Below are positions 6,430 through 13,840 of a stretch of 21,631 nt of DNA, piece by piece. Source of the stretch: a virus; the IMG/VR virus record IMGVR_UViG_3300044634_004090, positions 1-21,631 of that record. One strand, written 5' to 3'. The notes beneath the pieces are model-generated. The model searched no databases, was not told the DNA's origin, and saw only the letters and a list, made by a program, of their open reading frames with translations. How positions within the stretch are numbered: position 1 is the stretch's first letter; the number at the start of each line of letters is the position of its first letter. The translations under genes and the position numbers were made by a program.

Positions 6430-8043
6430 TTATTGAAAAGTTGGGTGTCCTGCTGGATTTGGCGGTACAGATGGCGTTTCTGGCACATCTGTAACTGAGT
6501 CCCCGTCATTAACTCTCATTACCTTTCTGTTGCCGCAATTATCAACATAATCAAAATATCCAGTTCTTTGAATTGATCTTCTAGATCCGTCTTCATTAGT
6601 TATAATTGCAGTATCCATATTACCTTCACCGTAATATTTATAATTTGGTATAGATTCATAATCATCTGGACTTAAATCATAATTATATGTAGTAGGTGAG
6701 CATCCTTCAAAATCTCCATAATCAACATCATTCCAATAAACCAAACTGTCATTTAAGTCTTCAACCTCTACCCATGATAATTCTCCTGGGCCTTCTCCGC
6801 CAACAAGAAATGTGGAGCACATAAAAACTTCTTCATCGTCATTGCCAGCAAAAAATTTACCATCTCCATAACCAAGTGCATCTATATAAGTTCCATGACT
6901 TAAAGTTGCAGTTGCACTACTATTAACATAAGATCCGGTCCAAATAGAGGCATCAATTGAAGAATTTAGTTCTTTAGTTTCATGAAGTTCGTATACTCCG
7001 CTACCCATATCCTTTATGAAATAAACTCCATTCAAGTCTGTAAGTCCCGAAGAGTTTGAAACTGTTATTTTTTCATTATTATTGGGTTCTTCATTACTTG
7101 TAAAAGTAATTTGTAAAGGATTTAAATTTTCTATAGTAGCTATTGAAGTAGTATAAGGTTTTGGAACGCTAACAAAAGGCCCAGCAGGAGCGTGAGGCCA
7201 CCAAATAATTTGACCATTGTTTGTGCTAACCATCCAAACTACAAATGAGTTTCCTTCATAACTTATAGTTCCAATTGTAGCTTCTGATATTGTTAGATTC
7301 TGCAATCCTACATTGTCAAAAAGAACTTCGCCTAAATCCCATCCCGGTATGAAATTCCAAGGTTGAGAAGGATCTTGATCAAATGTTGACCACCAAGTTT
7401 TACTATCATCGGCAAATGCATTCCAAGATCCGAAACTTTCTCCTCCTTCAGGATACGGAGTATACAAAAGTTGCCTAGCGTCTGTTGGAAAGTTTTCTGG
7501 CGTTACATAATTGCCTTCATTTAACTCTTGCGTCAAATCTGTTGTGTAGAAGCCCCCAGCCTTGTCATTCTCTCCGCCTTCGCCTTCTAGTATTCCAACT
7601 ATAAAATATCCAGTTTCATTGTAACCAACATCTGTAAATTCTAAATCATTTCCAGCTCCTATCTCGGAAATATAATCTGGATCTACGTCGCCTATTATCC
7701 AATTTTCCCCATCTTCGCTGTATGCAAATGCCGGATTTTTTGGGGATGATGGAGATGATGTTGTATGACCCACCGCTATAAATTTATTTCCCAAATAACG
7801 TACTTCATTGAAAAGATAGCCCTCTGTTCCTGTTGCTTGCATTGGCGTTGAATTCCAAGAAGAGGCATAAAATAGACCATAAGAATCCCCAACTTCTCCT
7901 TCTGTTCCCGTATAGACTATTATATTTGGGCCTATTGCAACTTTTCCTATATTAATTCCTGTGTCGAATGGAGCGGACCATTCCAATCCGTCAGTAGAAC
8001 TTATGACATTACCGTCAACATTTGCTACAATATACAAGCCCAT
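6430..8043 (-). CDS. Fibre/adhesin: Asp-box-like propeller plus AGHPTF module
   Basis: A 537-residue structural protein. The start is the ATG at 8043 (MGLYIVANVDGN), preceded by TAGGAGG; a longer frame to 8169 has no ribosome site and would run into the divergent gene. Residues 1 to about 250 show repeated beta-blade units with Asp-box-like turns (STDGLEW, YSEDGENW, FTDVGYN, GGFYTTD), as in sialidase-type propellers. The middle, to about 440, continues with further beta repeats. Residues 453-537 are the shared module: YYGEGNMDTA, RRSIQRTGYFDY, CGNRKVM, DGDSVTD, PAGHPTFQ. It is probably an exposed adhesin that binds a surface glycan. Confidence 0.72.
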   Translation of the reverse strand: MGLYIVANVDGNVISSTDGLEWSAPFDTGINIGKVAIGPNIIVYTGTEGEVGDSYGLFYASSWNSTPMQATGTEGYLFNEVRYLGNKFIAVGHTTSSPSSPKNPAFAYSEDGENWIIGDVDPDYISEIGAGNDLEFTDVGYNETGYFIVGILEGEGGENDKAGGFYTTDLTQELNEGNYVTPENFPTDARQLLYTPYPEGGESFGSWNAFADDSKTWWSTFDQDPSQPWNFIPGWDLGEVLFDNVGLQNLTISEATIGTISYEGNSFVVWMVSTNNGQIIWWPHAPAGPFVSVPKPYTTSIATIENLNPLQITFTSNEEPNNNEKITVSNSSGLTDLNGVYFIKDMGSGVYELHETKELNSSIDASIWTGSYVNSSATATLSHGTYIDALGYGDGKFFAGNDDEEVFMCSTFLVGGEGPGELSWVEVEDLNDSLVYWNDVDYGDFEGCSPTTYNYDLSPDDYESIPNYKYYGEGNMDTAIITNEDGSRRSIQRTGYFDYVDNCGNRKVMRVNDGDSVTDVPETPSVPPNPAGHPTFQ

Positions 8044-8054
8044 TTTGCCTCCTA

Positions 8055-8062
8055 GATAAATA
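8055..8062 (+). promoter_or_regulatory. Probable late promoter (7/8) for the 8075 gene
   Basis: GATAAATA lies 12 bases before the ATG at 8075. It is interleaved with an opposing box at 8066-8073. Confidence 0.5.
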
Positions 8063-8065
8063 CAT

Positions 8066-8073
8066 AATTTATA
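8066..8073 (-). promoter_or_regulatory. Probable late promoter (7/8) for the 8043 fibre gene
   Basis: TATAAATT on the minus strand lies 22 bases before the fibre ATG at 8043, with TAGGAGG between. Confidence 0.6.
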
Positions 8074-8074
8074 T

Positions 8075-8518
8075 ATGAACAAATCAATAGAAGATACAAA
8101 ACATTGGCAAAATTTAAAGCCTCCATTATGTCCAAATGAATATGAAATTGAGTTGTATAGGCACCACATAAGAGGCTATAAGCCCGTTTGTTTATTAGGC
8201 ATGACAAAACAACTAATAGAACTGTGCGATTTTATGATTGATTTAAACCCCATAAACCAAGAAAAGCCAGTAATAAAGTCGGATTGGTACAATATTAATG
8301 AAAAATCTGAAGTGGTGTTGGGTGACGGAGTATTAAATTTGTGCGATATTTCTTTAGTGGATAATTTATTAAAAATAACAAATAAATTAATTTGTAGAAT
8401 TTTTCTTAAGAAATTAGAAGGCATGAAATATGCAACTTATTTTCCAAATGAATTTCCCAAATCTAAAATTATAATACCCACTCAAGAAAATGTAGTTATG
8501 GTCATTTGGGAAAACTAA
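8075..8518 (+). CDS. Short class I SAM methyltransferase-like protein
   Basis: A 147-residue protein matching the plan of small class I methyltransferases. An N-terminal W-x2-LKPPLCP element (11-20) is followed by motif I-like VCLLGMTK (38-45), where the usual glycine loop is shortened. An acidic turn comes at SDW (69-71), then VVLGDGVLNL (80-89), the acceptor-side motif of the group. It is shorter than usual (families are commonly 200 or more residues), so catalysis is uncertain. It is the only + gene in this fibre block. It has no ribosome site before its ATG and overlaps the opposing methyltransferase at its stop by 4 bases. The substrate is unknown. Confidence 0.55.
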   Translation: MNKSIEDTKHWQNLKPPLCPNEYEIELYRHHIRGYKPVCLLGMTKQLIELCDFMIDLNPINQEKPVIKSDWYNINEKSEVVLGDGVLNLCDISLVDNLLKITNKLICRIFLKKLEGMKYATYFPNEFPKSKIIIPTQENVVMVIWEN

Positions 8519-9222
8519 TTTAGAATAAGATCAATGTATGTTAAACTCCATTCTAAATAGATTTTATTATGCTTTTTTTCAAAGCCTATATAATTTTCAA
8601 GCTCGTCTAATATTTCTTTATCCGTGACATTTCTTAAATCAAATAGAAGCCTGCAATATTCCGACATTTCCTGTTCGGAGTTAAAAATCCATGGGCAATT
8701 TCTCGTCTCAATTTCTATTACATTTAAATCTTTAGGAAAAACTACTTTTTTCCAATCATAATACGTCCCCTTATGCGTTCCAGTTGATGTTTTAGAACCA
8801 ACGAATTCATCTAAAAATTTAGATATTGGGCTATCAACAGACACATCAGCCAAGTGTATAATTCCAGATGGTTTCAGGTGTTTTTTCATATTATTTAGAA
8901 ACAATTCGAAATGTTCAATGTGATGAATAGAAGCCAAGCAAACTATTCTGTCTACTGTTTCTATTGGCCATTCTTCATAAGGCGAAACTACGTTTATTCC
9001 ATTAATTGATTTAGAGAAATCTAAGAAAACAATATCATTGCTATCTAAACAATACTTTTTTAAGTATCCTCCCAAAGCAGGAATATCTAATATTTTTTCA
9101 TTTTCCTTTAGTGGCAATTTATGAAATATTTGTTTAAATTCCAAATCTCTGGCATCTGGGTATTTTTTCATAGCCAAGTCATAAGATTCCCCTCTGTGCC
9201 TGAAAACTTCTTCATATTTCAT
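8515..9222 (-). CDS. Class I SAM-dependent methyltransferase
   Basis: A 235-residue protein. Motif I is ILDIPALGGYL (44-54), the second-strand acid is D68 in IVFLDFS, motif IV is DRIVCLASIHHI (91-102), and post-motif KPSGIIHLADV (117-127) completes the Rossmann core. The C-terminal part is unassigned. The family methylates small molecules, sugars or proteins; the substrate is not readable here. The start overlaps the stop of the QueC-like gene (ATGA at 9219-9222), with AAAGGAA upstream, so the pair is one operon under the 9800-9807 late promoter. This suggests linked chemistry. Confidence 0.75.
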   Translation of the reverse strand: MKYEEVFRHRGESYDLAMKKYPDARDLEFKQIFHKLPLKENEKILDIPALGGYLKKYCLDSNDIVFLDFSKSINGINVVSPYEEWPIETVDRIVCLASIHHIEHFELFLNNMKKHLKPSGIIHLADVSVDSPISKFLDEFVGSKTSTGTHKGTYYDWKKVVFPKDLNVIEIETRNCPWIFNSEQEMSEYCRLLFDLRNVTDKEILDELENYIGFEKKHNKIYLEWSLTYIDLILN

Positions 9223-9794
9223 TTTTCACATTCCTTTATTTTGTTCATTTCCATGCAAGTTTTACATCTATTACATGCTCTAATTTCTTGATCATAAATT
9301 GGTCTTCTGCAACTCCAAGTGATATTTCTTAAATCTTCTGGGAGCATTTGATAGATTTCTTCTTTCGTCATGTCTCCAACTGGGTATATTTTTTTAATAT
9401 TTGAATTAAATGCGTTTAATATTTTTGTTCCTCTTTCGGCACGAAGATCTATACCAGTATCAGATTTGGTTCTTCCTATAGCCACTTCTTTTATACTTTT
9501 GATACTAAGGCACATAGTTCCTGCTATAAAGTTATACATGTCGCTATCCCACATGAAATTTCCATTATAAGAAGGATATTCATGATAACTTTCGCTATAT
9601 GAAAAATCTCCAATTTTTTTCATATAATCTAAAATGTCTTTTACAGCCCTGTCTTCTGCTAGTGCTCTGTTCTCTTTATTGACTAAATAAAGATGATGAA
9701 CATGAATTTTTTCTTTTTCTTGCAGTAATTTCCAGAATGCTCCTGTTGAGTCTAATCCTCCAGAGAACATTAATAAAATATTTGGTTTTTCCAT
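9219..9794 (-). CDS. QueC-like PP-loop ATPase with four-Cys zinc site
   Basis: A 191-residue protein starting at the ATG at 9794. A longer reading to 9860 would run through a terminator and promoter and is not credible. The N-type PP-loop SGGLDS is at 11-16. The C-terminal zinc site is C162 (in TWSC) plus C174, C177 and C180 (ACNRCKTC), as in 7-cyano-7-deazaguanine synthase QueC. QueC converts carboxy-deazaguanine to preQ0, used for queuosine or for DNA deazaguanine modification in some phages. It is slightly shorter than typical QueC, and no QueD, QueE, FolE or DpdA partner is in the window, so another adenylating role is possible. It forms an operon with the methyltransferase. Confidence 0.68.
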   Translation of the reverse strand: MEKPNILLMFSGGLDSTGAFWKLLQEKEKIHVHHLYLVNKENRALAEDRAVKDILDYMKKIGDFSYSESYHEYPSYNGNFMWDSDMYNFIAGTMCLSIKSIKEVAIGRTKSDTGIDLRAERGTKILNAFNSNIKKIYPVGDMTKEEIYQMLPEDLRNITWSCRRPIYDQEIRACNRCKTCMEMNKIKECEK

Positions 9795-9799
9795 AATTA

Positions 9800-9807
9800 T
9801 ATTTATA
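9800..9807 (-). promoter_or_regulatory. T4-type late promoter TATAAATA (8/8)
   Basis: The exact late box is only five bases before the ATG at 9794. In T4 such a box starts transcription about six bases downstream, so the mRNA would begin at or next to the start codon. Confidence 0.7.
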
Positions 9808-9810
9808 TTA

Positions 9811-9847
9811 AAAAAATAAAAAAAGCAGCCGTCCGAAGATGGCTGCT
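9811..9847 (-). terminator. Rho-independent terminator after the propeller fibre
   Basis: A 10-bp stem (9838-9847 with 9824-9833) has a four-base loop (TTCG on the minus strand). A long T-rich run follows on the minus strand (9824 down to 9811). Confidence 0.9.
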
Positions 9848-9899
9848 CTCTATTCAACACATTCAGTTCTTCCTTGAACTTTTTGCTTCCTTGCTTATA

Positions 9900-12038
9900 T
9901 CAAGTAAAAAATGGATGTCCTGCTGGATTAACGTGTACTTCTGGAGTTTCTGTCTCATCAGTTACCGTTTCTCCGTCATTAACCATTACTACTTTTCTTC
10001 CCCCATCAGCGTTAACTAATTCAAAATAACCTGTTCTTTGAATTGATCTTCTCACTCCATTTTCTACAACCATTGCAGTATCAAGACCACCTTCTCCGTA
10101 AATATTAACATTTTGTGGAGAAAAGTCATAGTTATAAGTTTGAATTGAAGACAATCCTCCAATTACATCCAAGAATTTCAAGGCCACGGCCTCTGCATCT
10201 TCATTGGAAAGATATTGACCATAATCTCTAGCAATTACTAAAAATGCAATAGATCTTTTTCCTGACAATCCTTGGACACAATGATCATCATAATCATCTC
10301 CATCTTCGTTAATCAATTGTATAACGCCAGATGCGTCTCCTGGGACAATGATCAAGTGGTTGACCGAAGGATCACTACTCGATTCTCCACCATCGCCCTC
10401 TCTATTAACTTTGAGGAAAATAGTGTATGTAGCTCCTTGATGTGTCACGATAACAGAAGATTCATTTTGCGTACTATTATCTGAACCCAGACCGCCAGTA
10501 ACAGAAAACTCTTCTATATCCACATTAGTAGCTACCATCACGAACATTCCAGGATAAAGATTAGTGAAATAATTACTCCCTTCTCCGAAATAATCATCGC
10601 CAGAAACTACCTGTCCATTCATTAATGGTTCATAAATAGGATCTTCATTTTCATCTTCTTTGAAGTTGTTATTATTTGAACAAGCAGAATGGGTATAAGG
10701 AATACAAAGCCCTCTATTTGCACTATTGTTTTGAACATCCTCCCAAGACTGAGTTAGGTTGGTGTTCAAAAAATTTCCTCCGTCATACATGTCATCACCG
10801 CCATCATTGATTCCGAATGCTGTATACCTGAATAACATAGCACTGGTATCCATCTCTCCTGTTGAACTTAACTTGGCAAAACCAAACGCCGCTTTTGCTC
10901 CGAATGCGGTAAACCCTCCAGTACAAAGTACATCTCCACTAGAAGACAACAATATGTGTTGAACTCTAGGGTCTTCCCAATCATTTGTATTATCTCCAAT
11001 TCCAGCCCCAACGTCAAAAGATGTGTCTTTAGTTCCATCTGCGTTGAACCTTACGATTCCATTACATAATTCACCATTAAGTTGGCTGAACCAGCCGCCA
11101 ACAACAACTTTATTATTGCTTTGAACAGCAACTGCTTGAACCTTGTCATCAAGACCACTGCCTTCTGTGGTGAATGTCGAGTCTAAACTTCCATCGCTGT
11201 TTAGACGTACAATCCCAGGGTTGCAGGGAGAAGCATTAAGTTCATTGAACCAGCCACCTACTAATAACTTGCCATTAGAGTCTTTTTTAATTGATACAAC
11301 TCTGTTGTTAAACACAGCAGAAAAACTACTATCTGTAGTGCCGTCGCCATTCAATCTAGCAATATAGTTCGAGAATTCGCCACCAATATAAATCTTGCCA
11401 TCAGAATCAACAAAAATTTCATGAACTTGACTACTGGCAGCATCTACATTACTTGTGAAGGTTGCGTCTAAAACACCATCTGCACTTAATTTTACAAGTG
11501 CATCAACAGAGTTTCCGTTGTAATCACCAAAATCTCCACCTACTAAAATACTATCGTCTGAAAGAACTCTTACAACCAAAGCGTTGCCATTAAATCCAGA
11601 TTGTCCAGCATTAAATGTTGTATCAACCGATCCATCTGTATTAAGTCTAGCTATTTTTCCGTAAGATGTTCCTCCAATACTGGAGAAGTGACCAACAATG
11701 ATTAATTTTCCGCTCGATTGAGCCGCAACTGATCTGACAAACCCTCCGCTCCCAGTGTTAAAATTTGGACATGTGAATGTTTCGTCTAATGTAAAATCAC
11801 TGTTGTATCTGCGAACATTTTTCCCAAAATTGTCGCCGCCATCAATGCCAACCCAAATGTATTTTCCATTAGATAATGGATAAAATTGACTTCCGAGTGG
11901 ATCATAGTCCAAATTATCTCCGTACTCGTTCTTAGCATACGAAAAGTCATCTGTGAAAACTCTTAGATCTGGAACGAGGTTCGTGATTTCTTCATAATTA
12001 GAATTTAAATTAGATAAAATATCATTGATATCAGCCAT
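9900..12038 (-). CDS. Fibre/adhesin: seven delta-60 propeller repeats plus AGHP module
   Basis: A 712-residue structural protein. Seven delta-60-type repeats (pattern RLNxDGxxDxxF followed by a GKxxVGGxF strand) run from about residue 77 to 400: RYNSDFTLDETF, RLNTDGSVDTTF, KLSADGVLDATF, RLNGDGTTDSSF, RLNSDGSLDSTF, RFNADGTKDTSF and KLSSTGEMDTS. This fits a seven-bladed propeller. Residues 400-630 form an unassigned domain with an acidic loop (EDGDDYDDHC). Residues 634-712 are the shared module (IYGEGGLDTA, RRSIQRTGYFEL, DGETVTD, NPAGHPFFT). AAGGAGG precedes the ATG. A late-type box is weak here (TATAAAAT at 12072-12065), and a strong terminator follows. An exposed binding protein is likely. 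Confidence 0.78.
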   Translation of the reverse strand: MADINDILSNLNSNYEEITNLVPDLRVFTDDFSYAKNEYGDNLDYDPLGSQFYPLSNGKYIWVGIDGGDNFGKNVRRYNSDFTLDETFTCPNFNTGSGGFVRSVAAQSSGKLIIVGHFSSIGGTSYGKIARLNTDGSVDTTFNAGQSGFNGNALVVRVLSDDSILVGGDFGDYNGNSVDALVKLSADGVLDATFTSNVDAASSQVHEIFVDSDGKIYIGGEFSNYIARLNGDGTTDSSFSAVFNNRVVSIKKDSNGKLLVGGWFNELNASPCNPGIVRLNSDGSLDSTFTTEGSGLDDKVQAVAVQSNNKVVVGGWFSQLNGELCNGIVRFNADGTKDTSFDVGAGIGDNTNDWEDPRVQHILLSSSGDVLCTGGFTAFGAKAAFGFAKLSSTGEMDTSAMLFRYTAFGINDGGDDMYDGGNFLNTNLTQSWEDVQNNSANRGLCIPYTHSACSNNNNFKEDENEDPIYEPLMNGQVVSGDDYFGEGSNYFTNLYPGMFVMVATNVDIEEFSVTGGLGSDNSTQNESSVIVTHQGATYTIFLKVNREGDGGESSSDPSVNHLIIVPGDASGVIQLINEDGDDYDDHCVQGLSGKRSIAFLVIARDYGQYLSNEDAEAVALKFLDVIGGLSSIQTYNYDFSPQNVNIYGEGGLDTAMVVENGVRRSIQRTGYFELVNADGGRKVVMVNDGETVTDETETPEVHVNPAGHPFFT

Positions 12039-12067
12039 TTTTACCTCCTTGTATAATAGGCTACATT

Positions 12068-12949
12068 TTATATATGCATATGAAATTGTTTTGCGATAAT
12101 TTTTTTATTCCTAAAGCAATCACGCAATAATTGTATAAAATTTCCTTTAGAAACAGAAATTATGTTTTCAGAGAAACTTGCTATTAATATATCAGTAAAT
12201 AAATCTTTTATTTTTATATCTGGTTTGATGTATGCGTAATGTAATGCTCCACTTCCGAAAATAGTTTGTGGAAATGTTGTAAAATTTATTACTTTTACAT
12301 TATTGCTTGTAAAAAAATCTAATGAACTTTTATCGTCTGTTGATACGTGAACTGCTTCGTATGATCTGATCATTGCTTCATTTTGAAAAAATAAAGATTT
12401 GTAATCACATTTATAGTCTGTGTTTCTGATGTGGATGGATAAATATGGTTTCTTAATGCTTTCATATTTTTCTTTTGCATGATTTACTAGAGAATCAGAT
12501 AATATTAGTTTTGAATACAAAGAGAATGGTTTTTTTCTAGCGGCGTCCTCTCCCCCGCATGAAACATGAATTGCCAGATCAAACGCGTCAAAAACACTAT
12601 AATCGGGCAAACTTAAAGGCTTATTCTCCAAATCCAGATATCCATTAGTAGTCCAGTTAAATTTTTTTTTGCCATTCAAAATTTCATTAATATCTAAATT
12701 ATTGGGATATATTTTTATATTTTTATTTTTTATTATTTCTTTAATTTTGCAAATATCTGTAATAATGTTCGCATGATCAGAAATTGAATTATCAAATTTA
12801 AAATAATCCGCAAAGTTTATTCTATAAGTTGCATTAAGCGTGTCTATTAGCAATGTAACATTTTTATTTTTGCAATAATTGATAGAATCTTTAATAACGC
12901 ACAAAGTATCATTAAAGCCCCCTTGTGGTTGAACATACAGATATTTCAT
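12068..12949 (-). CDS. Fucosyltransferase-like glycosyltransferase (NodZ/O-FucT fold)
   Basis: A 293-residue protein starting at the ATG at 12949; the eight codons upstream to a TTG have no support. It begins YVQPQGGFNDTLC (GGFND at 10-14) followed by LLIDT, the donor-site pattern of fucosyltransferase-like enzymes. It also has YLSIHIRNTDYK (HIRNTD at 173-178), like the conserved H-x-R-x-TD loop, and VSTDDKSS further on. These fit a GDP-sugar dependent transferase of the GT23/O-FucT type that modifies a glycan or protein. The donor and acceptor are unknown; a virion fibre or host surface polysaccharide are candidates given the fibre neighbours. There is no clear ribosome site. A 7/8 late box lies 30 bases upstream. 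Confidence 0.55.
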   Translation of the reverse strand: MKYLYVQPQGGFNDTLCVIKDSINYCKNKNVTLLIDTLNATYRINFADYFKFDNSISDHANIITDICKIKEIIKNKNIKIYPNNLDINEILNGKKKFNWTTNGYLDLENKPLSLPDYSVFDAFDLAIHVSCGGEDAARKKPFSLYSKLILSDSLVNHAKEKYESIKKPYLSIHIRNTDYKCDYKSLFFQNEAMIRSYEAVHVSTDDKSSLDFFTSNNVKVINFTTFPQTIFGSGALHYAYIKPDIKIKDLFTDILIASFSENIISVSKGNFIQLLRDCFRNKKIIAKQFHMHI

Positions 12950-12978
12950 GATAGACCAACTTGGTAATACCAACTATC

Positions 12979-12986
12979 TTTTTATA
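12979..12986 (-). promoter_or_regulatory. Possible late promoter (7/8), TATAAAAA
   Basis: The minus-strand box ends 30 bases before the ATG at 12949, between that gene and the stop of the DUF2459 gene. Confidence 0.4.
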
Positions 12987-13007
12987 TTTTATGTATTATT
13001 TTTATTA

Positions 13008-13589
13008 TCAAATCCAAAAACTCAAAGGACACCAAATTCTATTGGTTATTTTTGCTTTTTTTAGTCCTTGATTTACCCAATTATTACAAGTATTAATGCA
13101 ACTGTATTTTAAATCAGATTCATAAAAATCTCCAATTTGGTAATATTCTTTTTTCTTTTTTATCAATTTTTTATTATATGAATTACCAATGTGATTTTTT
13201 ATTATTTCTAATTGTTCTTTACTTAGATTTATTTCTATTGATTTTTCAGGAATATTATCCAAGAATTCAACACGCAATACCGTTTTATTTAATCCGAAAA
13301 AAGCACCAATAATATCTTGTATTTTTACTTTATTCCAAGATTGAGTTTCTAAAAATATTTTTCTATCACCCCATCCTATTTTAACATAATTTTTTTTTGT
13401 TAAAAACATGTCTAATACATCTTTAGTTCTAAAGACATAATCAGAATGTATTGGGTCCTTGCAAATATAAATTTTGCTTCCTTTTTCTTTTTTTATTTTT
13501 CCAAATTTTATTATCGGAAATAAAAAACAAACAATTAAATAAAGTAAAAATAAAGGAATAAAAATTAAAAACAATAAAAAGTTTTTCAT
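13008..13589 (-). CDS. Membrane-anchored DUF2459-like protein
   Basis: A 193-residue protein. Residues 4-27 form a membrane segment (FLLFLIFIPLFLLYLIVCFLFP), leaving the rest probably periplasmic. The body follows DUF2459 (TIGR02117): PIHSDYVF (H48), IGWGDRKIFLETQSW (71-85), IIGAFFGLNKTVLRVEF, an NLSKEQLEIIKNHI helix, DFYESDLKYSCINTCNNWVNQGLKKA (C164, C168), and the end WCPLSFW. The conserved His and Cys suggest a papain/NlpC-like thiol enzyme, though the family has no proven activity. GGAG lies before the ATG, which overlaps the stop of a 21-codon ORF. Envelope modification, lysis or exclusion are possible roles. Confidence 0.7.
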   Translation of the reverse strand: MKNFLLFLIFIPLFLLYLIVCFLFPIIKFGKIKKEKGSKIYICKDPIHSDYVFRTKDVLDMFLTKKNYVKIGWGDRKIFLETQSWNKVKIQDIIGAFFGLNKTVLRVEFLDNIPEKSIEINLSKEQLEIIKNHIGNSYNKKLIKKKKEYYQIGDFYESDLKYSCINTCNNWVNQGLKKAKITNRIWCPLSFWI

Positions 13590-13651
13590 CTTAGCTCCGT
13601 TTTTCCAGAGATATAGATATTGTCTTTAAAAACGTTAGTTTCTTTTTTCAT
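13586..13651 (-). CDS. 21-residue leader-like ORF coupled to the DUF2459 gene
   Basis: A tiny ORF, MKKETNVFKDNIYISGKTE plus LR, with an excellent ribosome site (AAGGAGG) seven bases before the ATG. Its TGA overlaps the next ATG as ATGA. The strong ribosome site and exact coupling make translation likely. It may set the expression level of the membrane protein that follows, or be a functional micropeptide. Confidence 0.5.
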   Translation of the reverse strand: MKKETNVFKDNIYISGKTELR

Positions 13652-13675
13652 AAACCTCCTTGTTTATAAATACTA

Positions 13676-13840
13676 TTATTTAGATTTTAGAAAACTTTCA
13701 TCTTCTTGTAATTGATCTGCGCCTCTGACTAGTTCGTATCTATCTTTTTCTTCTACAGTCCATTCTCTTTCTGTAAATTCTCTGGTTATGGTGTCTAACT
13801 CTCCAGTTTTTCCTAATTTTTTTGCTAATACTTTTGCCAT
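13676..13840 (-). CDS. Small charged protein, unknown function
   Basis: A 54-residue protein beginning MAKVLAKKLGKTGELD and continuing with an acidic and aromatic stretch (TREFTEREWTVEEKDRYEL). TGGAG is placed seven bases before the ATG, and a 7/8 late box (CATAAATA, 13876-13869) lies upstream. It is probably soluble and mostly helical. It is not recognised. It stands at the head of the small-gene group that leads into the DUF2459 gene. Confidence 0.6.
   Translation of the reverse strand: MAKVLAKKLGKTGELDTITREFTEREWTVEEKDRYELVRGADQLQEDESFLKSK

Noticed and set aside
8044-8169. N-terminal extension of the 6430 fibre gene to 8169
   Set aside because: No ribosome site at 8169, whereas TAGGAGG precedes the ATG at 8043; the extension overlaps the divergent gene at 8075.
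9795-9860. N-terminal extension of the QueC-like gene up to 9860
   Set aside because: It would translate through a strong terminator and the exact late promoter; the PP-loop homology begins right after the ATG at 9794.
10272-11367. Several + frames inside the delta-60 propeller gene
   Set aside because: They mirror repeated codons of the minus gene and have no start signals.
13665-13672. TATAAATA on the + strand
   Set aside because: No + gene follows; it would only give antisense RNA to minus genes. Probably chance in AT-rich sequence.
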